From Acanthochlamys bracteata (Eukaryota > Streptophyta > Magnoliopsida > Pandanales > Velloziaceae), in assembly GCA_019914995.1 (NCBI GenBank), contig CM034138.1, forward strand, positions 1,116,001 to 1,180,000: a DNA stretch of 64,000 nt, read 5' to 3'. Below the pieces are notes generated by a model. The model saw only the letters and a program-made list of their open reading frames with translations. It made no database searches and was not told where the DNA came from. The position numbers and the translations under genes are program-made. Below, one piece after another: positions 38,867-51,897 of this stretch (its first letter is position 1; each line of letters starts with the position of its first letter).

Positions 38867-39775
38867 TATTGCCCTCATCTGGAAACTAAATCAAAGTTTT
38901 CCTACAGCAAAAGAACTGCATTTCTGCTGATACTTGAACTCTCAGGTGATGTAAAAGTGTGAAGTTTGTGCTATTTGTGACAAACAGAAATGTGAGACAA
39001 AGAGTTTTACAGCACTGGTTTTGGTTCATGTGGTTGTTAAATAGCATTGATTTGTTACATATGTTTCTATGAGTTGGGAGTAACCAAATATGAATCAATG
39101 TGCTGATATCACAAAAAGTACTCCGATCTAAATTCTGGAGCACTTTTCTCCTTCAAAACAAAAGCGCAAGACCCAAACCTAGCTGTGTTCTTGAATGTCT
39201 AATGGCCCACCATGAGAGAGACACATGAAAGTAGTCAATGATAACCACAATTGAGTGTCCATAACAAACATTATTATGACCATGAGAACCTCTGAATTAG
39301 TAATTAATTGTTCAGCTAACCCTTATTTTTTATTTAAAAAAGAAAAACTAGTCTAATTAAAATATAATTTATCGTCAAACTGTATACAAATTTAACTTAA
39401 ATTAACTGAACCGAACAATTTTGTATTAGTTCTTTCGAAGTAAAAAACTTAAGAATGTACTCTCTTATTATTACTTCTTTTACTAAAGGAAGGAAACCCT
39501 GATGACTGAAGGTTCCCAGCTGATAAATGAAACCAAATATCGAGCTTTCCCAAGCACACAGAGGTAACATTGCATACTGCTAGATAGAGTTTTAACAAAC
39601 ACTTGTTTGACTCCTTAAGCTTTAAACAAATCAATCTGCAAACCAACATTCTTGACTCCGGAAAAATGATCCGTAACAAATATTCAACAAAATTGTTGGT
39701 TCAATTGCGGGGAAAATAGAAATTACCAAATTGTTTTCTGGTAAAAATCTACAAGTTTTGATATCAAATTCACAA
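38867..39775. other. Convergent 3' regions of CESA8 and the receptor-like protein
   Basis: No gene is supported. Both flanking genes end toward this 0.9-kb stretch, which should hold their 3' UTRs. Confidence 0.5.
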
Positions 39776-41056
39776 TCATCTACATCTCTTGCACATGCAA
39801 ATGCAGCAAACAACCATGAAAACCAAGCAAGCCAACGTAATAGCAATGCCAAGAAGAAGCTTGTTAGGCCCATGGTGCCCTCCACCTCCGCCGGAGCCAT
39901 TCCCGGCTCCGTTATCTCCGCTGCCGTCATCAGAGTAGTCTGAAGAATCGTCCGCCGACGATTTGTCCGGCGGCGGAGAAACAGGCATGCCGTACTTGTC
40001 ACAGCGAGCAATCCCAAGCTTTAATTTTGAAGAAAGAACACTGTGATTATAGCACAAGTTAGAGTTCCCACCAACCTTGAAGAATTCTAGTTTCTTGATG
40101 AACGAAGCATTGAAGGGGAACACTCCCTGGAAGTTGTTGTTCTCCAAGTTGAGGTATTTTAGACGTTTCATGGAAGCAAAGAACTTGGGTATGCTTCCAT
40201 TGAACTGATTCGAGCTTAGATCGATGTGGGTAAGCGCCGCCATGCCTGACATTGTCTCCGGCAAAGGTCCTGAAAGCGTGTTATTCGAAAAAGAAACGTT
40301 CTTTAGAGTGTCAAGGTCACCGATTGATTCCGGAAGAACACCAGAGAATGAATTTGAGCTTAGATTGAGCGATTGCAGAGAAGATAAGAGTGAAATTGAA
40401 GTGGGAACGTTTCCGGTAAGCCGATTATCCGACAAGTTAATGGTTGTGAAGTTTAACGAGTGCCAATGACGGGGTAGTGAACCAGACAGGTTAGCGTTGG
40501 TAATGGAGAGTGAAACAAGGTGAGGCATTCGAGAAAGAATAACATAAGGAGCAGAAGCAGAAATGGGCACATCAGCAACGGTAAGCGAAGTAAGATTCTG
40601 TAAACGAGAAATCCAAACTCCGGTTAACCGGTGAAGCGAAGAAGAGCAGGAGAAAGCACGTAGGTTAGAAACAAGCGAAGAAGGTAAATGGTGCGGCGGT
40701 TGAACAGGGCAGTCGGAGAAAGAGAGAGATCGGAGAGTAGACAGTGATCGTAGTGCTGTTGAAGAGAGATCAAGGTCTGTAGAACAGTTGGAGAGATGTA
40801 GTGAAATAACGTGCTTGAACGGAGAAGCGTTGTCGCAGAATGTTGCGTTGTTGTGTGGTGATGGGTTTGAACATGGGTCAGAAGAATGAGAAACAGGGAT
40901 TCCTAAAGATAGCAGAGCTTCTCTTTGTTTTGGGTCGAGTGTTGATGGTCCTGCTGGCGCCGCCGGAGATCTCGCCGGCGCCGGAGTTGGTGGTAGAGAT
41001 GGTTGTGCTGCAGAACTTAGATTTAGAAGAAGAAGAAAAATTATTATCGTCTCCAT
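39776..41056 (-). CDS. RLP51: LRR receptor-like protein, RLP51 type
   Basis: An intronless 426-aa protein. I chose the ATG at 41056 because it begins a good signal peptide ([17 protein letters not shown]); an upstream in-frame ATG adds 20 residues. A Pro/Ala-rich linker leads to [16 protein letters not shown], a signature of RLP51. About nine LRRs follow with LxxLxxLxLSxNxxSGxLP spacing and many N-glycosylation sites, capped by the Cys pair around [11 protein letters not shown]. An acidic/Gly-rich stem precedes [12 protein letters not shown], which starts the transmembrane helix; a tail of only a few residues (CKRCR) ends the protein, with no kinase. RLP51 functions with SNC2 (another RLP) in immunity in Arabidopsis. 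It is expected at the plasma membrane. Confidence 0.9.
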   Translation of the reverse strand: METIIIFLLLLNLSSAAQPSLPPTPAPARSPAAPAGPSTLDPKQREALLSLGIPVSHSSDPCSNPSPHNNATFCDNASPFKHVISLHLSNCSTDLDLSSTALRSLSTLRSLSFSDCPVQPPHHLPSSLVSNLRAFSCSSSLHRLTGVWISRLQNLTSLTVADVPISASAPYVILSRMPHLVSLSITNANLSGSLPRHWHSLNFTTINLSDNRLTGNVPTSISLLSSLQSLNLSSNSFSGVLPESIGDLDTLKNVSFSNNTLSGPLPETMSGMAALTHIDLSSNQFNGSIPKFFASMKRLKYLNLENNNFQGVFPFNASFIKKLEFFKVGGNSNLCYNHSVLSSKLKLGIARCDKYGMPVSPPPDKSSADDSSDYSDDGSGDNGAGNGSGGGGGHHGPNKLLLGIAITLACLVFMVVCCICMCKRCR

Positions 41057-43188
41057 TGATGAGAGTGAGTGGAGTGATTCAGTGTTGTGTGAAACAGAAC
41101 AGAAACCAAAAAGCAAAAGGAAATAAAAGGTTTTAAGATTTTTCGAGATTTGGGCTTTTCACGTGACGCCATGAAATATTTTGTTGGACCGTTTAGTGGG
41201 CTTATAATATAAGGCTAAATCCATTCTGAATTTTATAAAATAAGCCCATTGACAGAATCGTCATCAACCTTAAGCTCTTCTGTCTCTCTGCAGCTAGCAT
41301 GGACTGTGTGCATGCCGCAACTGTGTTCGAAATCGCATGCTTGCTGGTTAAAGACTGTATATCTAAGCTACAACAAGCTAAAACCTTTGTCTCTGTGATT
41401 ATCTTTTTTTTGTAAGCTATATATATAACTTCATGGTATAGCTAGTAAAACTGAGAGTAGTTACATTTTTCAGAAAGACGAGAAACAGAGAGACATAAAT
41501 GAGAGACATACATGTAAGCGTGAAGAGAACCTTGGTTTCCTAACTCTAATGACTAACCCCGACAGAAGGGTCGCCACGAGTAAATGCCATGCTTGTACTA
41601 CAGTAATCAAATCTCACATTCTTCTTTGCTTTGGTTTTGCATTTGGCTAGAGATAGCTATATATCTCTTCCTCTGCTTTTAAGTAATGAAAGAAAAGAAG
41701 AAGAAGAAGGGGAAGATTAAGAAAAAAGCGAAAGGGAACAATCTCTGATAGCCGCCAGCTACACGCATGAATGCAATCATTCAAAAAACAGAAAACTCCA
41801 AACACACCATTCTTGTCATCTTCTTCTTGTCAGTTTCAATCTGCAAAATTTCAACTTTGCCTTTCCCAAAACCATTTATCCATGCAACTCAACTCGATCA
41901 CTCCCACCAAGTCAATTTCAAAAACTCTCAGCTCTGTATAATATTTTGATTTCAATATTAATTCTAGTATGCATATACATGTTCAATAAGTAAATCAATG
42001 AATGGCAAAGGAGAAGGAAACAACAGTACTGCAAAACGCAAAATGTTAGTCTCGGAAATAGTCACTGAATTAAACTACACTCAATGCATGCAGAGACATG
42101 AAAAAAAGTAGCACTACTACATTACTACAACTGTGATGTGTGGGTTTTTCAAATTTCAATTGTGAATAAACACACTATTACCTAACGTATAAAAACAGAG
42201 TATATATATAGAGAGATATTGATCACACAAGTCAAACCTAGATGTAGAGAGCAAGAGGGACAAGGTCTACAAAGCTCTTACTGATAACATTATCAGGGCT
42301 ATCCGAATAAATGGTTGTCGATCGTTCTTTGTTATTGGTAGCTAGCTTTCTTAGAAGTCTGTACAAAATATTATTATTTAGTATTATGAGAATGAGAAGA
42401 GATCCCTGTTCGTTGTTAGGAACTGCAAATGGCAACAACAAAATCATACCTTTGTCCCATGCACAACTAGCTCCAGGAATTATTTGACTTTTCATTCTTA
42501 AAAATATTTTTATTAATTTTTTATTTTATAATAAATTTTATATAGTCTAACTAATTTATTTAAAATTTAAAAAATATAAAAAATTTATATAATAAATGTT
42601 TTTATTTGTTTTTATTATTATTTAAATTAAAATCATAAAACTTATTTATTTAAAACTATTTTTTACTTAAAAAATTTATTTTATAAACATTCCGATCATC
42701 TCCTGAACCACTTAAAACGAACAGTACCAAATGCTGGTGCAATATAAAATTAATGTATATATAGAGAAGGTTAGTTTTTTATAATAAAAAATATTTATAT
42801 CTTATGTCAAGAACAAGTTTTAATTTTTTTTTAAAAAATAATAATCTTTTTATAATTTTTAAATTTTAAATAAAATTTATAAAATATTATAAAAATTCCT
42901 AAATCTCTCTGTTATTGATGAAATTGTGAAGTTATTACTTTTACATTGATGATTTGGTGGTTGAGGTAAGTACTGCTATGATCAATATTAGACCTTATAA
43001 ATTCCTACCACACTCGTCATGCATAAATTATATTTGCATGACATGCGATTCATTTTGCATTAGACGATTATTAGGGCAAAAGTCTATGCAGTTGAATCAT
43101 TAAGGATTGAGAAGTGTATAAATAAACCCCTTGAGCTTCTCCCACTCTCTTCTCTATTACTTATCATTCAATTCAATCTCTTCTTGAG
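41057..43188. other. Intergenic DNA with a small secreted-peptide-like ORF
   Basis: A 60-codon frame at 41767-41949 starts with a hydrophobic N-terminal segment (HTILVIFFLSVSI) and might encode a small secreted peptide, but I recognise no peptide family. 42.5-42.9 kb is extremely AT-rich. The remainder is ERF promoter. Confidence 0.35.
43117..43124 (+). promoter_or_regulatory. TATA box of the ERF gene
   Basis: TATAAATA lies 72 bp before the ATG, with a short pyrimidine-rich leader between. The position and sequence fit a core promoter. Confidence 0.7.
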
Positions 43189-44307
43189 ATGGAGGAGTTC
43201 AACAGCCAAGTTCACAATCACAAAAATAACAGAAGCAGTAACGGTGGTGGCGGCGGAAACAAACGTGCGGCGGTAGCAGGTAGCAACGAAGTGATGCGGT
43301 ACCGTGGAGTTCGTCGCCGTCCATGGGGAAGATATGCTGCAGAAATTAGAGACCCACAATCGAAGGAACGGCGATGGCTCGGCACGTTTGACACGGCCGA
43401 GCAAGCCGCCTGCGCTTACGACATCGCTGCTCGTGCTATGCGTGGTGTTAAAGCTCGCACAAATTTTCATTACCCTGTTCAACATGTTCCTGCTGCTGCT
43501 ATTGCAGCAATGGCGCCTCTGCAAACTCCGGCTGATCATACTTCGCCATGGGCTGCTACTTCTGCAGTTCCTTCGTACTACTGCTCTCCAAACGCTCTTG
43601 TTCTAAGTAACCTTATCGCTTCTTCTCCACCTTCGATTCCTTTCAACAACTTGTCTTACTTCTCTTCTTCAGTTTCTGTTTCACCTCCCATCACTGCAAC
43701 TACTACGACAAGCACAAACAGCAACAGTACTACAGTCGACGAGAACACTAGTAGTAGAGCTACTGATACAGCACTGTTGTTGGGTAATAACTCTTATTAT
43801 ATCGACAACTTTGTTTATCATCAAACAGCTTGCAGCAAATTACTACCGGCCGGCAACGTTGAAGCACCGCCGCCAACTCCACTGTTTGAACCTTGCAATG
43901 ATTTATTGTTGGAGACAGAATCGCCAGAATCTGGCTTGCTTCAAGAAGTCCTGCATGCCTTCTACCCTAAAACAGTCTCCCGCAGCAGCAACAACAACAA
44001 GAACACGGGCATGACGATGATCGAGAGAAACCATGAAACAATATCTAGGATGGAGATAGACTCAGACATGAACGATCTGAACAGGGCAGCCGTGCAAGGT
44101 TTCCATTTGGCGTCAATGAACAACACGCAAGTACAACCACTACAGCAGAAGCAACTCCAGCAGTTAGAGATGAGCTACTACGATCAGTGGTGCAACTCCG
44201 GCAGCAGCGCCGAAGGTTTTCCTATTGTTCCTGAAGGCTTACTGCAGGATATGATACAGTACCCTGAGATCCTTGAAATCATTCCGACCAGATTACAACA
44301 TGCTTAA
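43189..44307 (+). CDS. AP2/ERF transcription factor, ESR1/ESR2 (DRN/DRNL) group VIIIb
   Basis: An intronless 372-aa protein. A Gly/Asn-rich N-terminus leads to one AP2 domain at about residues 37-94 ([47 protein letters not shown]). Ala and Asp sit at the ERF-diagnostic positions, so it should bind GCC-box-type sites. The rest is Ser/Thr/Asn/Gln-rich. The conserved motif [14 protein letters not shown] near residue 247 matches the ESR motif (SGLLQE...F.PK) of ESR1/DRN and ESR2/DRNL, which control shoot regeneration and organ founder cells. ESR1 versus ESR2 cannot be decided by eye, and LEP-like ERFs lack this motif. Confidence 0.88.
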   Translation: MEEFNSQVHNHKNNRSSNGGGGGNKRAAVAGSNEVMRYRGVRRRPWGRYAAEIRDPQSKERRWLGTFDTAEQAACAYDIAARAMRGVKARTNFHYPVQHVPAAAIAAMAPLQTPADHTSPWAATSAVPSYYCSPNALVLSNLIASSPPSIPFNNLSYFSSSVSVSPPITATTTTSTNSNSTTVDENTSSRATDTALLLGNNSYYIDNFVYHQTACSKLLPAGNVEAPPPTPLFEPCNDLLLETESPESGLLQEVLHAFYPKTVSRSSNNNKNTGMTMIERNHETISRMEIDSDMNDLNRAAVQGFHLASMNNTQVQPLQQKQLQQLEMSYYDQWCNSGSSAEGFPIVPEGLLQDMIQYPEILEIIPTRLQHA

Positions 44308-45404
44308 TCGTAAATCAACAACAAACTACTACATCTATAGAACCATGCTACTAATATGTTTTTAATTTCTTGCTATGTATCGATGCACGTAGTTTTGAAC
44401 TTAAAAGGGCTCCCATGTTATCGTTCGCATGGATTATATTTAGTTAATGAATTATCAGTTAACATTCTTCTATCTAGCTTCTTAATTCTTTTTCCTTTAA
44501 TTTACTCTACAGATTTCATGCTATTTTTGTTCATTGCTTTTCAAAGAAATCACTAGAAATCAATGCAAACAAATTTAATTGGAGACATGGGACAAGGAAG
44601 AGATCTGGAAGCGGCGGTGTTGTTGTGCACTGTCTTTGAAGATGGTTGAGTTCTTTCTATAGGCAGACATTCGTATCTCATATTTCGTACTTGTGTGTTC
44701 TTTATTATATTATTTGTGGAGAGATCGACAACGTAATACCTGAATAGGAACTTGCTCTTATTGCTCTCTATTCGTTTTGCACGAACAATGATTAGATATA
44801 TATAATATTTTTATCTATTTCTGTATAGGAGTTTAATTTTATAATTTTAATTTATTTTCAATTTCACTTAACATTTCATTTATTCCTTTGTCTAGTACCT
44901 CATTGCTTGCGTTAAATCAGCCTGAAAAGTTATGGGATATTTATGGAGAAGAACTTGCTTTGGTTTTTTCTTTTTATATCCATCCATAAATGATTTAACC
45001 ACTCACAATCTATATTTAAGGTTTGTTTATCAATACTTTTAATTTATTTTTTTAAATTTTATTTTTAACTTATATAAATTTAATATAAATTATATTATTA
45101 ATTAAAAACTATTTAAATTTTATAACTAAAAAATTTACTTTTAAACTCATTTTTAATAATAAATAAATCATACTAATTTTAAACTTTAGTTTTTAAATAA
45201 CTCATTTTCAAAATTTTAATTTTGAAAACTCTGTTGTGGAAAAGAAAAACATTTAATATAAAAAAAGGAGGTCATCAACAAGTAGTGTTCTGTGGTTATA
45301 CTAACGCCACTGCGTTATTTTCGTTGATATATACAAAGCAGATATACACCCAAAAATTGTATAGAATATGCCAATATGCACTATTTTTGGACATACCAAA
45401 ACGT
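44308..45404. other. Intergenic DNA
   Basis: ERF 3' region followed by AT-rich DNA. The part from about 45017 (TAAGGTTTGTTTATC) to 45230 resembles the degenerate AT-rich MITE family seen elsewhere in the window. Confidence 0.4.
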
Positions 45405-45477
45405 TCCGTTGTAGTCTAGTTGGTTAGGATACTCGGCTCTCACCCGAGCGACCCGGGTTCGAGTCCCGGCAACGGAA
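45405..45477 (+). tRNA. tRNA-Glu (CTC anticodon)
   Basis: A 73-nt cloverleaf. Acceptor TCCGTTG pairs with CAACGGA, discriminator A. The anticodon loop CTCTCAC gives CTC. The T arm GGTTCGAGTCC is an intact B box, and an upstream CAAAA motif fits plant tRNA promoters. No intron is present. Confidence 0.95.
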
Positions 45478-45832
45478 TTTACGTTGTTTTGTATTTCCAT
45501 TTTCTGCTGCACTGCAACTAGTGATCTGTTCTTACCTTCCACCCTTGTAGATGTTGTCTTCGTTCTCTTCCTTTATTCGTCATTTTTCTTCCAACCTCTT
45601 CGTTTGGTTTGACTTGAGTTTGTTTATTTTTCAAGCAAGTTTAGAGATCAACAAACCGTCACAATAAACTGTTCCCCACTGTTATCTTAAAATTCTTTTT
45701 CACGCAGAACTGTAATAATAAACTAAGTTGCTTGATTTCACCCATACATATTTGCTAAAACAAGGGGCAATTATTAGTGCAACAACGAAGGTTTCACATA
45801 ATCTCAAGTCTATATAACAGAGTCGGTTTTCT

Positions 45833-47032
45833 TCATCCCTGTAGATTCAGATCTTTTATATCATTCAAGAACGGGCAAATTGATTTCTTTGAAGACCCAG
45901 CAGCAGTATCAATCTGATCAGCTTCTTTAGATCCATTTCGATTCTGTTGTTTTGGTCCCTTAAGAAGCCCTGCAAACAGCTCTGCTGGGTCATAATATAT
46001 CTCTGCTTCTTCTACCTTCACTGACTCGTCCACCTGCACAACATTTCAGCAGAGTGTCAGTGTTTTGAAATCTTAATTTAATTAGATGAACGATATTTTC
46101 TTTAACTTCCTAGGGAAGACTTGGAAAAACAAACACATGTCAGCGTCTATGCCCAAAAATATCTGAAAAGCTTCAATCTTGTGGGTAACAAACTCAATTC
46201 TTAGAACCCACTTTATGCACACAAAAAAAAACTATGTAGTTATAGACAGATGTTTCGTGACAATAAGACGGAAAGATTTCGTACCTTGATGATAGCAACG
46301 CCGGTGAACTCAACCATTTCTCCGGTGGGTTCATGTGCTTTGAAATCGCCCTCATAGTAACCCCAGTGCCTGAATTTGAAAGCAATCACCGGCGGACCGG
46401 AGTAAACTTCCAGCACTTCCCATGCGAATCCACGAGTGAACGCCGACCGGAATCCGTCATGTGAGGATTCGAACGTTTCTTCATTGACTTTGTAGAACAT
46501 GAATTCATCTGGTAGAGAGCTTTGCAGCAAAGCGTTGTAGCTACCTAGCTGCAGTGTTTCCTCTGCAGACAAAGCTTTCCTTCCTGCATGAACAAAAGCC
46601 ACGGTTGTGATCATCAAATTTGTTTCACCAAACATAACAAGATTTTGAAAATTATTGCTCTTATACCATTGACAATGAACTTGAATTTGGAAGCGTTAAT
46701 GGTTTTGAAATCTCGCAAGCGAGTTTTGTGTGATAGCTCCATCTCCCAAGTCTTGATTGCGTTCTGAACAATTTCTTCTAACGATCCTTTTGGCCATTCC
46801 TGTAGAAAAGATCAAATTCATCGACAATAACAAATCTACAAAAGAGTCAACAAAATTGATCTTGAAGAATTGCATGCATATTCACCTTTGTTCTTCCTTC
46901 CTCGAAGAGCTTGTTAACAAGATCGTAGCTCGGAGGTCCACCGTGCCGCCAGTGAGTATCCTTTTCTCCGTCGCCGGTCATGTAAGATCTGTACTTGTCT
47001 TCTGATTGCTCTACTGAAGCTCCTCCCTCCAT
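45833..47032 (-). CDS. Pathogen-related protein (SnoaL/NTF2-like fold)
   Basis: Four exons on the minus strand: 47032-46886, 46799-46667, 46583-46285 and 46033-45833. They join in phase to 780 nt and 259 aa. The N-terminus contains DKYRSYMTGDGEKDTHWRHG and PPSYDLVNKLFEEGRT, the classic opening of the plant 'pathogen-related protein' family first named in barley. The centre has WEMELSHKTR, then FAWEVLEVYSGPPVIAFKFRHWG and EFTGVAIIKVDESVKVEEAEIYYDP, which fit an NTF2-like beta-sheet core. The tail is polar. There is no signal peptide, so it is probably cytosolic. The biochemical role is unknown; family members are often pathogen- or stress-induced. Confidence 0.87.
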
Positions 47033-47157
47033 TGATTCAAGACTTGAAAGAGAGAGGAACGGAAGATGAAGCAGATTCTCAGTTTGTTTAGTTGCAATCG
47101 TCCTGATATTAACTCACAGTGTTGTCTCATCCGCCATGAAGTTAAATGTGTAGATAA

Positions 47158-47335
47158 GGGCCGTGTTTAACTAGAAAAGAAGTAAACTCAGCAGACTTAA
47201 ATTTTCAAAAAATTAAATTAAAATTAAAATTAATTAATAAAAAATAAAATTTTATATAAATTTTATATTAACAATAAATTTTAAATTTAATTTTTAATTT
47301 TATATTAAAATAAATTTAAACAAGTAAAATTTAGG
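47158..47335. mobile_element. Degenerate AT-rich MITE upstream of the pathogen-related gene
   Basis: The left end GGGCCGTGTTTAA follows TAA. The body shares the pattern TAAATTTTATATAAATTTTATATTAA with the RAB-intron element, but the right end is not recognisable. It lies about 125 bp upstream of the pathogen-related start codon. Confidence 0.5.
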
Positions 47336-48326
47336 GTGATATTAACATTCGTCATAAAGATTTCTGTGAAATGCTTAAGCTCATATTATTTAACCTTAGT
47401 CATATATAAAAGTGTTTACAGCTAATTACCACTGATACTTGTAAATGGGCGGTTAATTATGCTTATAAAATAAGTTGACTTGTTAGAAATAAATTTTGAA
47501 AAAAAAACATTACAAAAATAAATACTAAAATTATTTTCCGTAAAGTTGGTGGGTGTTATTGTATTAATATATAACTGAAGTATTACTCTTATCTCATAAT
47601 ATTAATTTTGATTTCGTTTATTGATAAAATATAAAACACGTCTTTATTTTACAGTAAACTTATTTTTTGATAAAAAGTAATTAAAATATTTAATAAACAA
47701 TAATATTTTGAATTTAGGTCGAAAATTAAAATTTTACCGAAGTTAAAATTTAATTGTAAATTATTTTTAATTTTAAAGTTAAAATTAAAAAATATAAATA
47801 ATTATTTTTAACTTATTTTCATTTTAAATAAATTTAAAAAAATTAAATTCACGTCTAATAATAATATTATATTTATAATAACTCATTTATTAATTTATTT
47901 TTTAAAAAAAGTTCTGTGTCGTCTACGTCACGCATGCGAGTACATATCTGGTGTCTCGGACTTTCTGACGAGTACACTACGAATTATTTGGTTCAATTTA
48001 TCAAAAAATTAATTTTTTATTTAACTTAATATATATTTTATAAATATTTAAAAAAATTATTTAAAAATGTAAAAAATGTAAAAAAATTATATAGTGAGAT
48101 GTTTTGTTATATATTTTGAAGATAAAAAATAAATATTTTTTCATCAAAAGAAAAATATTTTTTATTTTATTTTGAAAACATTTTTAATCGTTTTTTTCTT
48201 TCAGTGAATTTTAAAATTAAATTTTGAAAATTAAATTTTTCAAAAAATTTATTTATGTTATATTAAAATAAATTTTTAAAAAATTAAGTTTAGTGGGTTG
48301 TATCATGTAAATCAGAATCTTTCAAC

Positions 48327-48732
48327 TAGGGATGCAAATATAGACTGGGCCAAACGGGCCGGCCTGCAGTCCGGCATCATGTTCGTCCGGCTCGATGAAT
48401 AGTGATAGAATCGGACCGATCCAGTGTGATGGACAGGACGGGCCAATTTTGCTGGCCCATCGGGCGGCCCGTTCGTCCGATATTATTCTGTTGATCGGTC
48501 AACATTAATTTTGATCAGGTAAAAAAAATTTGAATTATTTCGATCATGCTGACGTTAGCATTATATCATGTAAGATTATTTTCAATTTTTTATATTTAAT
48601 AATATTTTTAAATATTATTTAAATTTATTATTTAAAAAATAAATATATGTAACAAATTGTCAAATTAATACGACTTTCTTATTTGATCCGAACGGGCCGG
48701 GCCGGCCCGTCCAGACTGTTTTTGCAACTCTA
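48327..48732. mobile_element. hAT-type MITE with perfect 8-bp target duplication
   Basis: The ends TAGGGATGCAAA (48327) and TTTTTGCAACTCTA (ending 48732) are imperfect inverted repeats. The flanks CTTTCAAC at 48319-48326 and 48733-48740 are identical, as expected for hAT. The body carries GC-rich GGGCCGGCC words near both ends and an AT-rich centre. It has no coding capacity. Confidence 0.88.
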
Positions 48733-51520
48733 CTTTCAACGACATGAGTTTCGTGGTTAACTGTAGGCGGTTAGGTAGCTTGGTTTTTTTTGGTAATAAT
48801 ATTCTTTTATAAAAGATTGTCATATGAGATTTGACTAATGAACTATTAATTACTGTGTTTGTATTGTTTTCAGAGTTATTATGTGATTGCTAAACTTTCA
48901 TTTCATATTTGTAAGTTGTAACTTGTGAGAACCTTTAAATTTAATAATTCCAACAAAAATATATTTAGTTTTTGGGCCTTATCTTTGGGCCTCCTTCACA
49001 ATTTTATAATGGGCTTCGATTTAATATGTTGATGGCTTATTTATTTACACTTAAAATACAAAATCTATAAAACAAACATATTTTCTCTCAAACTCAATTT
49101 TAATATAATATAAACACAAAAACTCATTCTTTACCGAACTCATTTTTAATTCAAAATTTAACTTTCACAAATTCACTTAAAAAATAAGTTACTAGAATAA
49201 ACACAGACCTAATTTAAAGAAAGCTATTGCTGATGTTATGTATCTAAAGAAGAATGAATTAAAATTAGCAAAAACGAATCCATATTTTGTGGTTAGTTTT
49301 ATTTTATTTCATATGCCGAGCTGTTTGACATTACGATTTTCAAAAAATAATTTGTTAAAATTTTATTTAAAATTTTTTTTAAAAAAATTTATGTAATAAA
49401 CTCCTGCAATCAATTTATTCTATGAACATACAATCGAGCATAACTTTTGTAACTCCGGCAAGAAAAACTAGTCCGGTTCAAAACTGAAGGTCTCTTTCCA
49501 CGAGAAGTAGGAACTTCTAATTTGGTGAGCTTTAGAAACCAAACCTAGAAGGCAGTTATATAAACAAATTAAGATTAGACCTAATTCTAAATTTAGAGAG
49601 CCAATTTATCATAAAAACATAGGCCACACCGGAAGAGATATCGCCTACGCACACCTTGGTCTGCACGAATAAGAACACTACAATGAAGCAGAAAAAAAAT
49701 AAGAGAATGTTTACGAGTAATTATTAAATAAATTTTTTTAAAATAAAGTTTTGAGAAGGAAAAAAAGCTTTCGTTTTTTTAATAGAAACAAAGTTTTTCT
49801 AAAAATATTGGGTGGGCTTTTAAATAAAATGCTTTTCAATTGAATAAAATATAAATAACTTAATTATTCTTTAGTTAATAATTATCAATATATGCGTAAA
49901 TACTGTTTCAACTTTCAAACTCTTTTTTATTTTAAAATTTTTTTTACATTTTTAATAAATCTTTTATAATATCTATAAGTTTTTTTTAAAATATAAAAAA
50001 AACTTTAAAAAACTCTTTTTAAAAACACTCTCTAACATCCTCGTGTTATTGTGACATATTTTTAGTAACATACTTGTTAATTTTAATAAATATTTATCTT
50101 AAAAAACAATACTATAATCAATTGAACGACTTTGAGATCTTTTTTAAAACAAAACACTCAAACTAAAATTTTCTATATAAATACTTGCTTAAGATTAAAA
50201 ATTATTTGATAAAAAAAATTTATTATACTATTTTTCAATATAATTCATTTATTAAAGCAGAATAATTTTAAAATATCTTTAATAATAAATTATAATTGAC
50301 CTGAATTATTATTTTTAATAATTTCTTTTCATTAAATATTTACAAATGTATGAACAAATAGTCACACATTAATTAAAAATAATTATACATTAAATATTCT
50401 CCTAACAATATCATCACGATACAAATGACAGTCTAAAACGCTTTCATGAGCATCGATCTCTAGCAACATAACATCAGATATATTGCACGATGCTTCTGTG
50501 GTTGATGGGACACAATTTTCACTACCGAGAAAACATCATCGCATGAAATTATGAATACCTAGGTAGCAATAATAATATCTCATTAGATTTCAATTAAAAA
50601 TCTCAGCATCTTTTCTAAAATTTTAAAGCAAACTTTCTATATGCCAAAAGTATGTGCACTATACTTCAGCACGAAAAAAACTTCTAGTTAAAATTTTCTT
50701 TTGGCCTCTTGATTTCTATAGCTGAATTGTACATATACATTGAAAGTTGTTAAAATAATATCATATGCATTCATCTGAATGCGGAACCATATAATTTGAT
50801 CTGTATCTATAATCTGTATCTATCAAATATGAACACAGATCAGATTATATGAGATTATATGGCCCCGTATACAGGTGAAGACATACGATATTATCTTAAC
50901 GACTTCCAACGTGTAGGTACAACTCACCAGCGAAAACCAAAAGGTCCAAAAAAAAATTTCAACCAGAGCATTTTCTATGTATAAGTATTATTGAACGTAC
51001 TTCTTAGCGTATGAAAAATTCGTTTTAAAATTTTAGAAAAAATACCTTGATTTCCAATTGAAATTTAACGAGATATTGTTATTGCTATAATGCGACTCAT
51101 AATTTCATCAGTAGAAATTTTGGTAAGAGTACAGCTAACTGGTACTTCTTGTTGTTATGCTTCCCTAAGGGTTACCTTCTACTTTTGAGAGATCACAGTG
51201 TACACCTCAGCAATTGACTTCCTTTTACCACCTAGCTGCCAATTCCAAACAAACAAATAACAAATCTAGCAATAATCAATAATAGCTAAAACCATAAAAA
51301 ACAACTTCCTATATTGCAACCAATAAATGCCTAAGCGATACTTTTAATTTCATAAGCTATTGTTTATGCAACAAGAAAAATAAACAAATAAGAAGAATTA
51401 ACAGCAAATAGAACAACTCTCTTGCACTATCAAATAAGTTACGAAGTTGTGTCAGTGATGCAAGATAGTACTACCGCTATTCTATGCCTCCATTATCTAA
51501 GATGCCAGGCTTTACAAAGT

Positions 51521-51897
51521 GTGGAAGCCTATCAATCTTACTATAACAAAAGGTCCACCAAGTTCTCAAGGAAGCAAATGGACCTGCAAGTTCCTGTTTA
51601 AGCGAAGGCAGCCTTGCATACATACAAAAACGAAAAATCATTTAGCCCAATCCTACATTATCTACTTCTTATCAGCATATAAGACAACAGAAGCAGCTTA
51701 TAACTTTTCGTGGAAGCCTATCAATCTAACAAAAACCAAAGGTCCACCAAGTTCTCAAGAAAGCAAATGGACTCACAAGTTCCTGTTTAAGCAAAGGCAC
51801 CCTCATGTACATACAAGAATGAAAAATCATTTAGTCCCAATCCTACATTATCTGCTTCTTACCAACATATAAGACAACTGAAGCAACTTATAACTTT
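51521..51897 (+). repeat. 189-bp tandem duplication
   Basis: 51521-51709 and 51710-51897 are two copies, both starting GTGGAAGCCTATCAATCT and both ending near CTTATAACTTTT. They differ by scattered substitutions and small indels. A frame stays open across much of both copies, which is expected because the period is 63 codons; it shows no protein family. Confidence 0.88.

Noticed and set aside
51519-51872. A 117-codon ORF as a gene
   Set aside because: It spans a 189-bp tandem duplication, which repeats its sequence; no protein family features and no start context.
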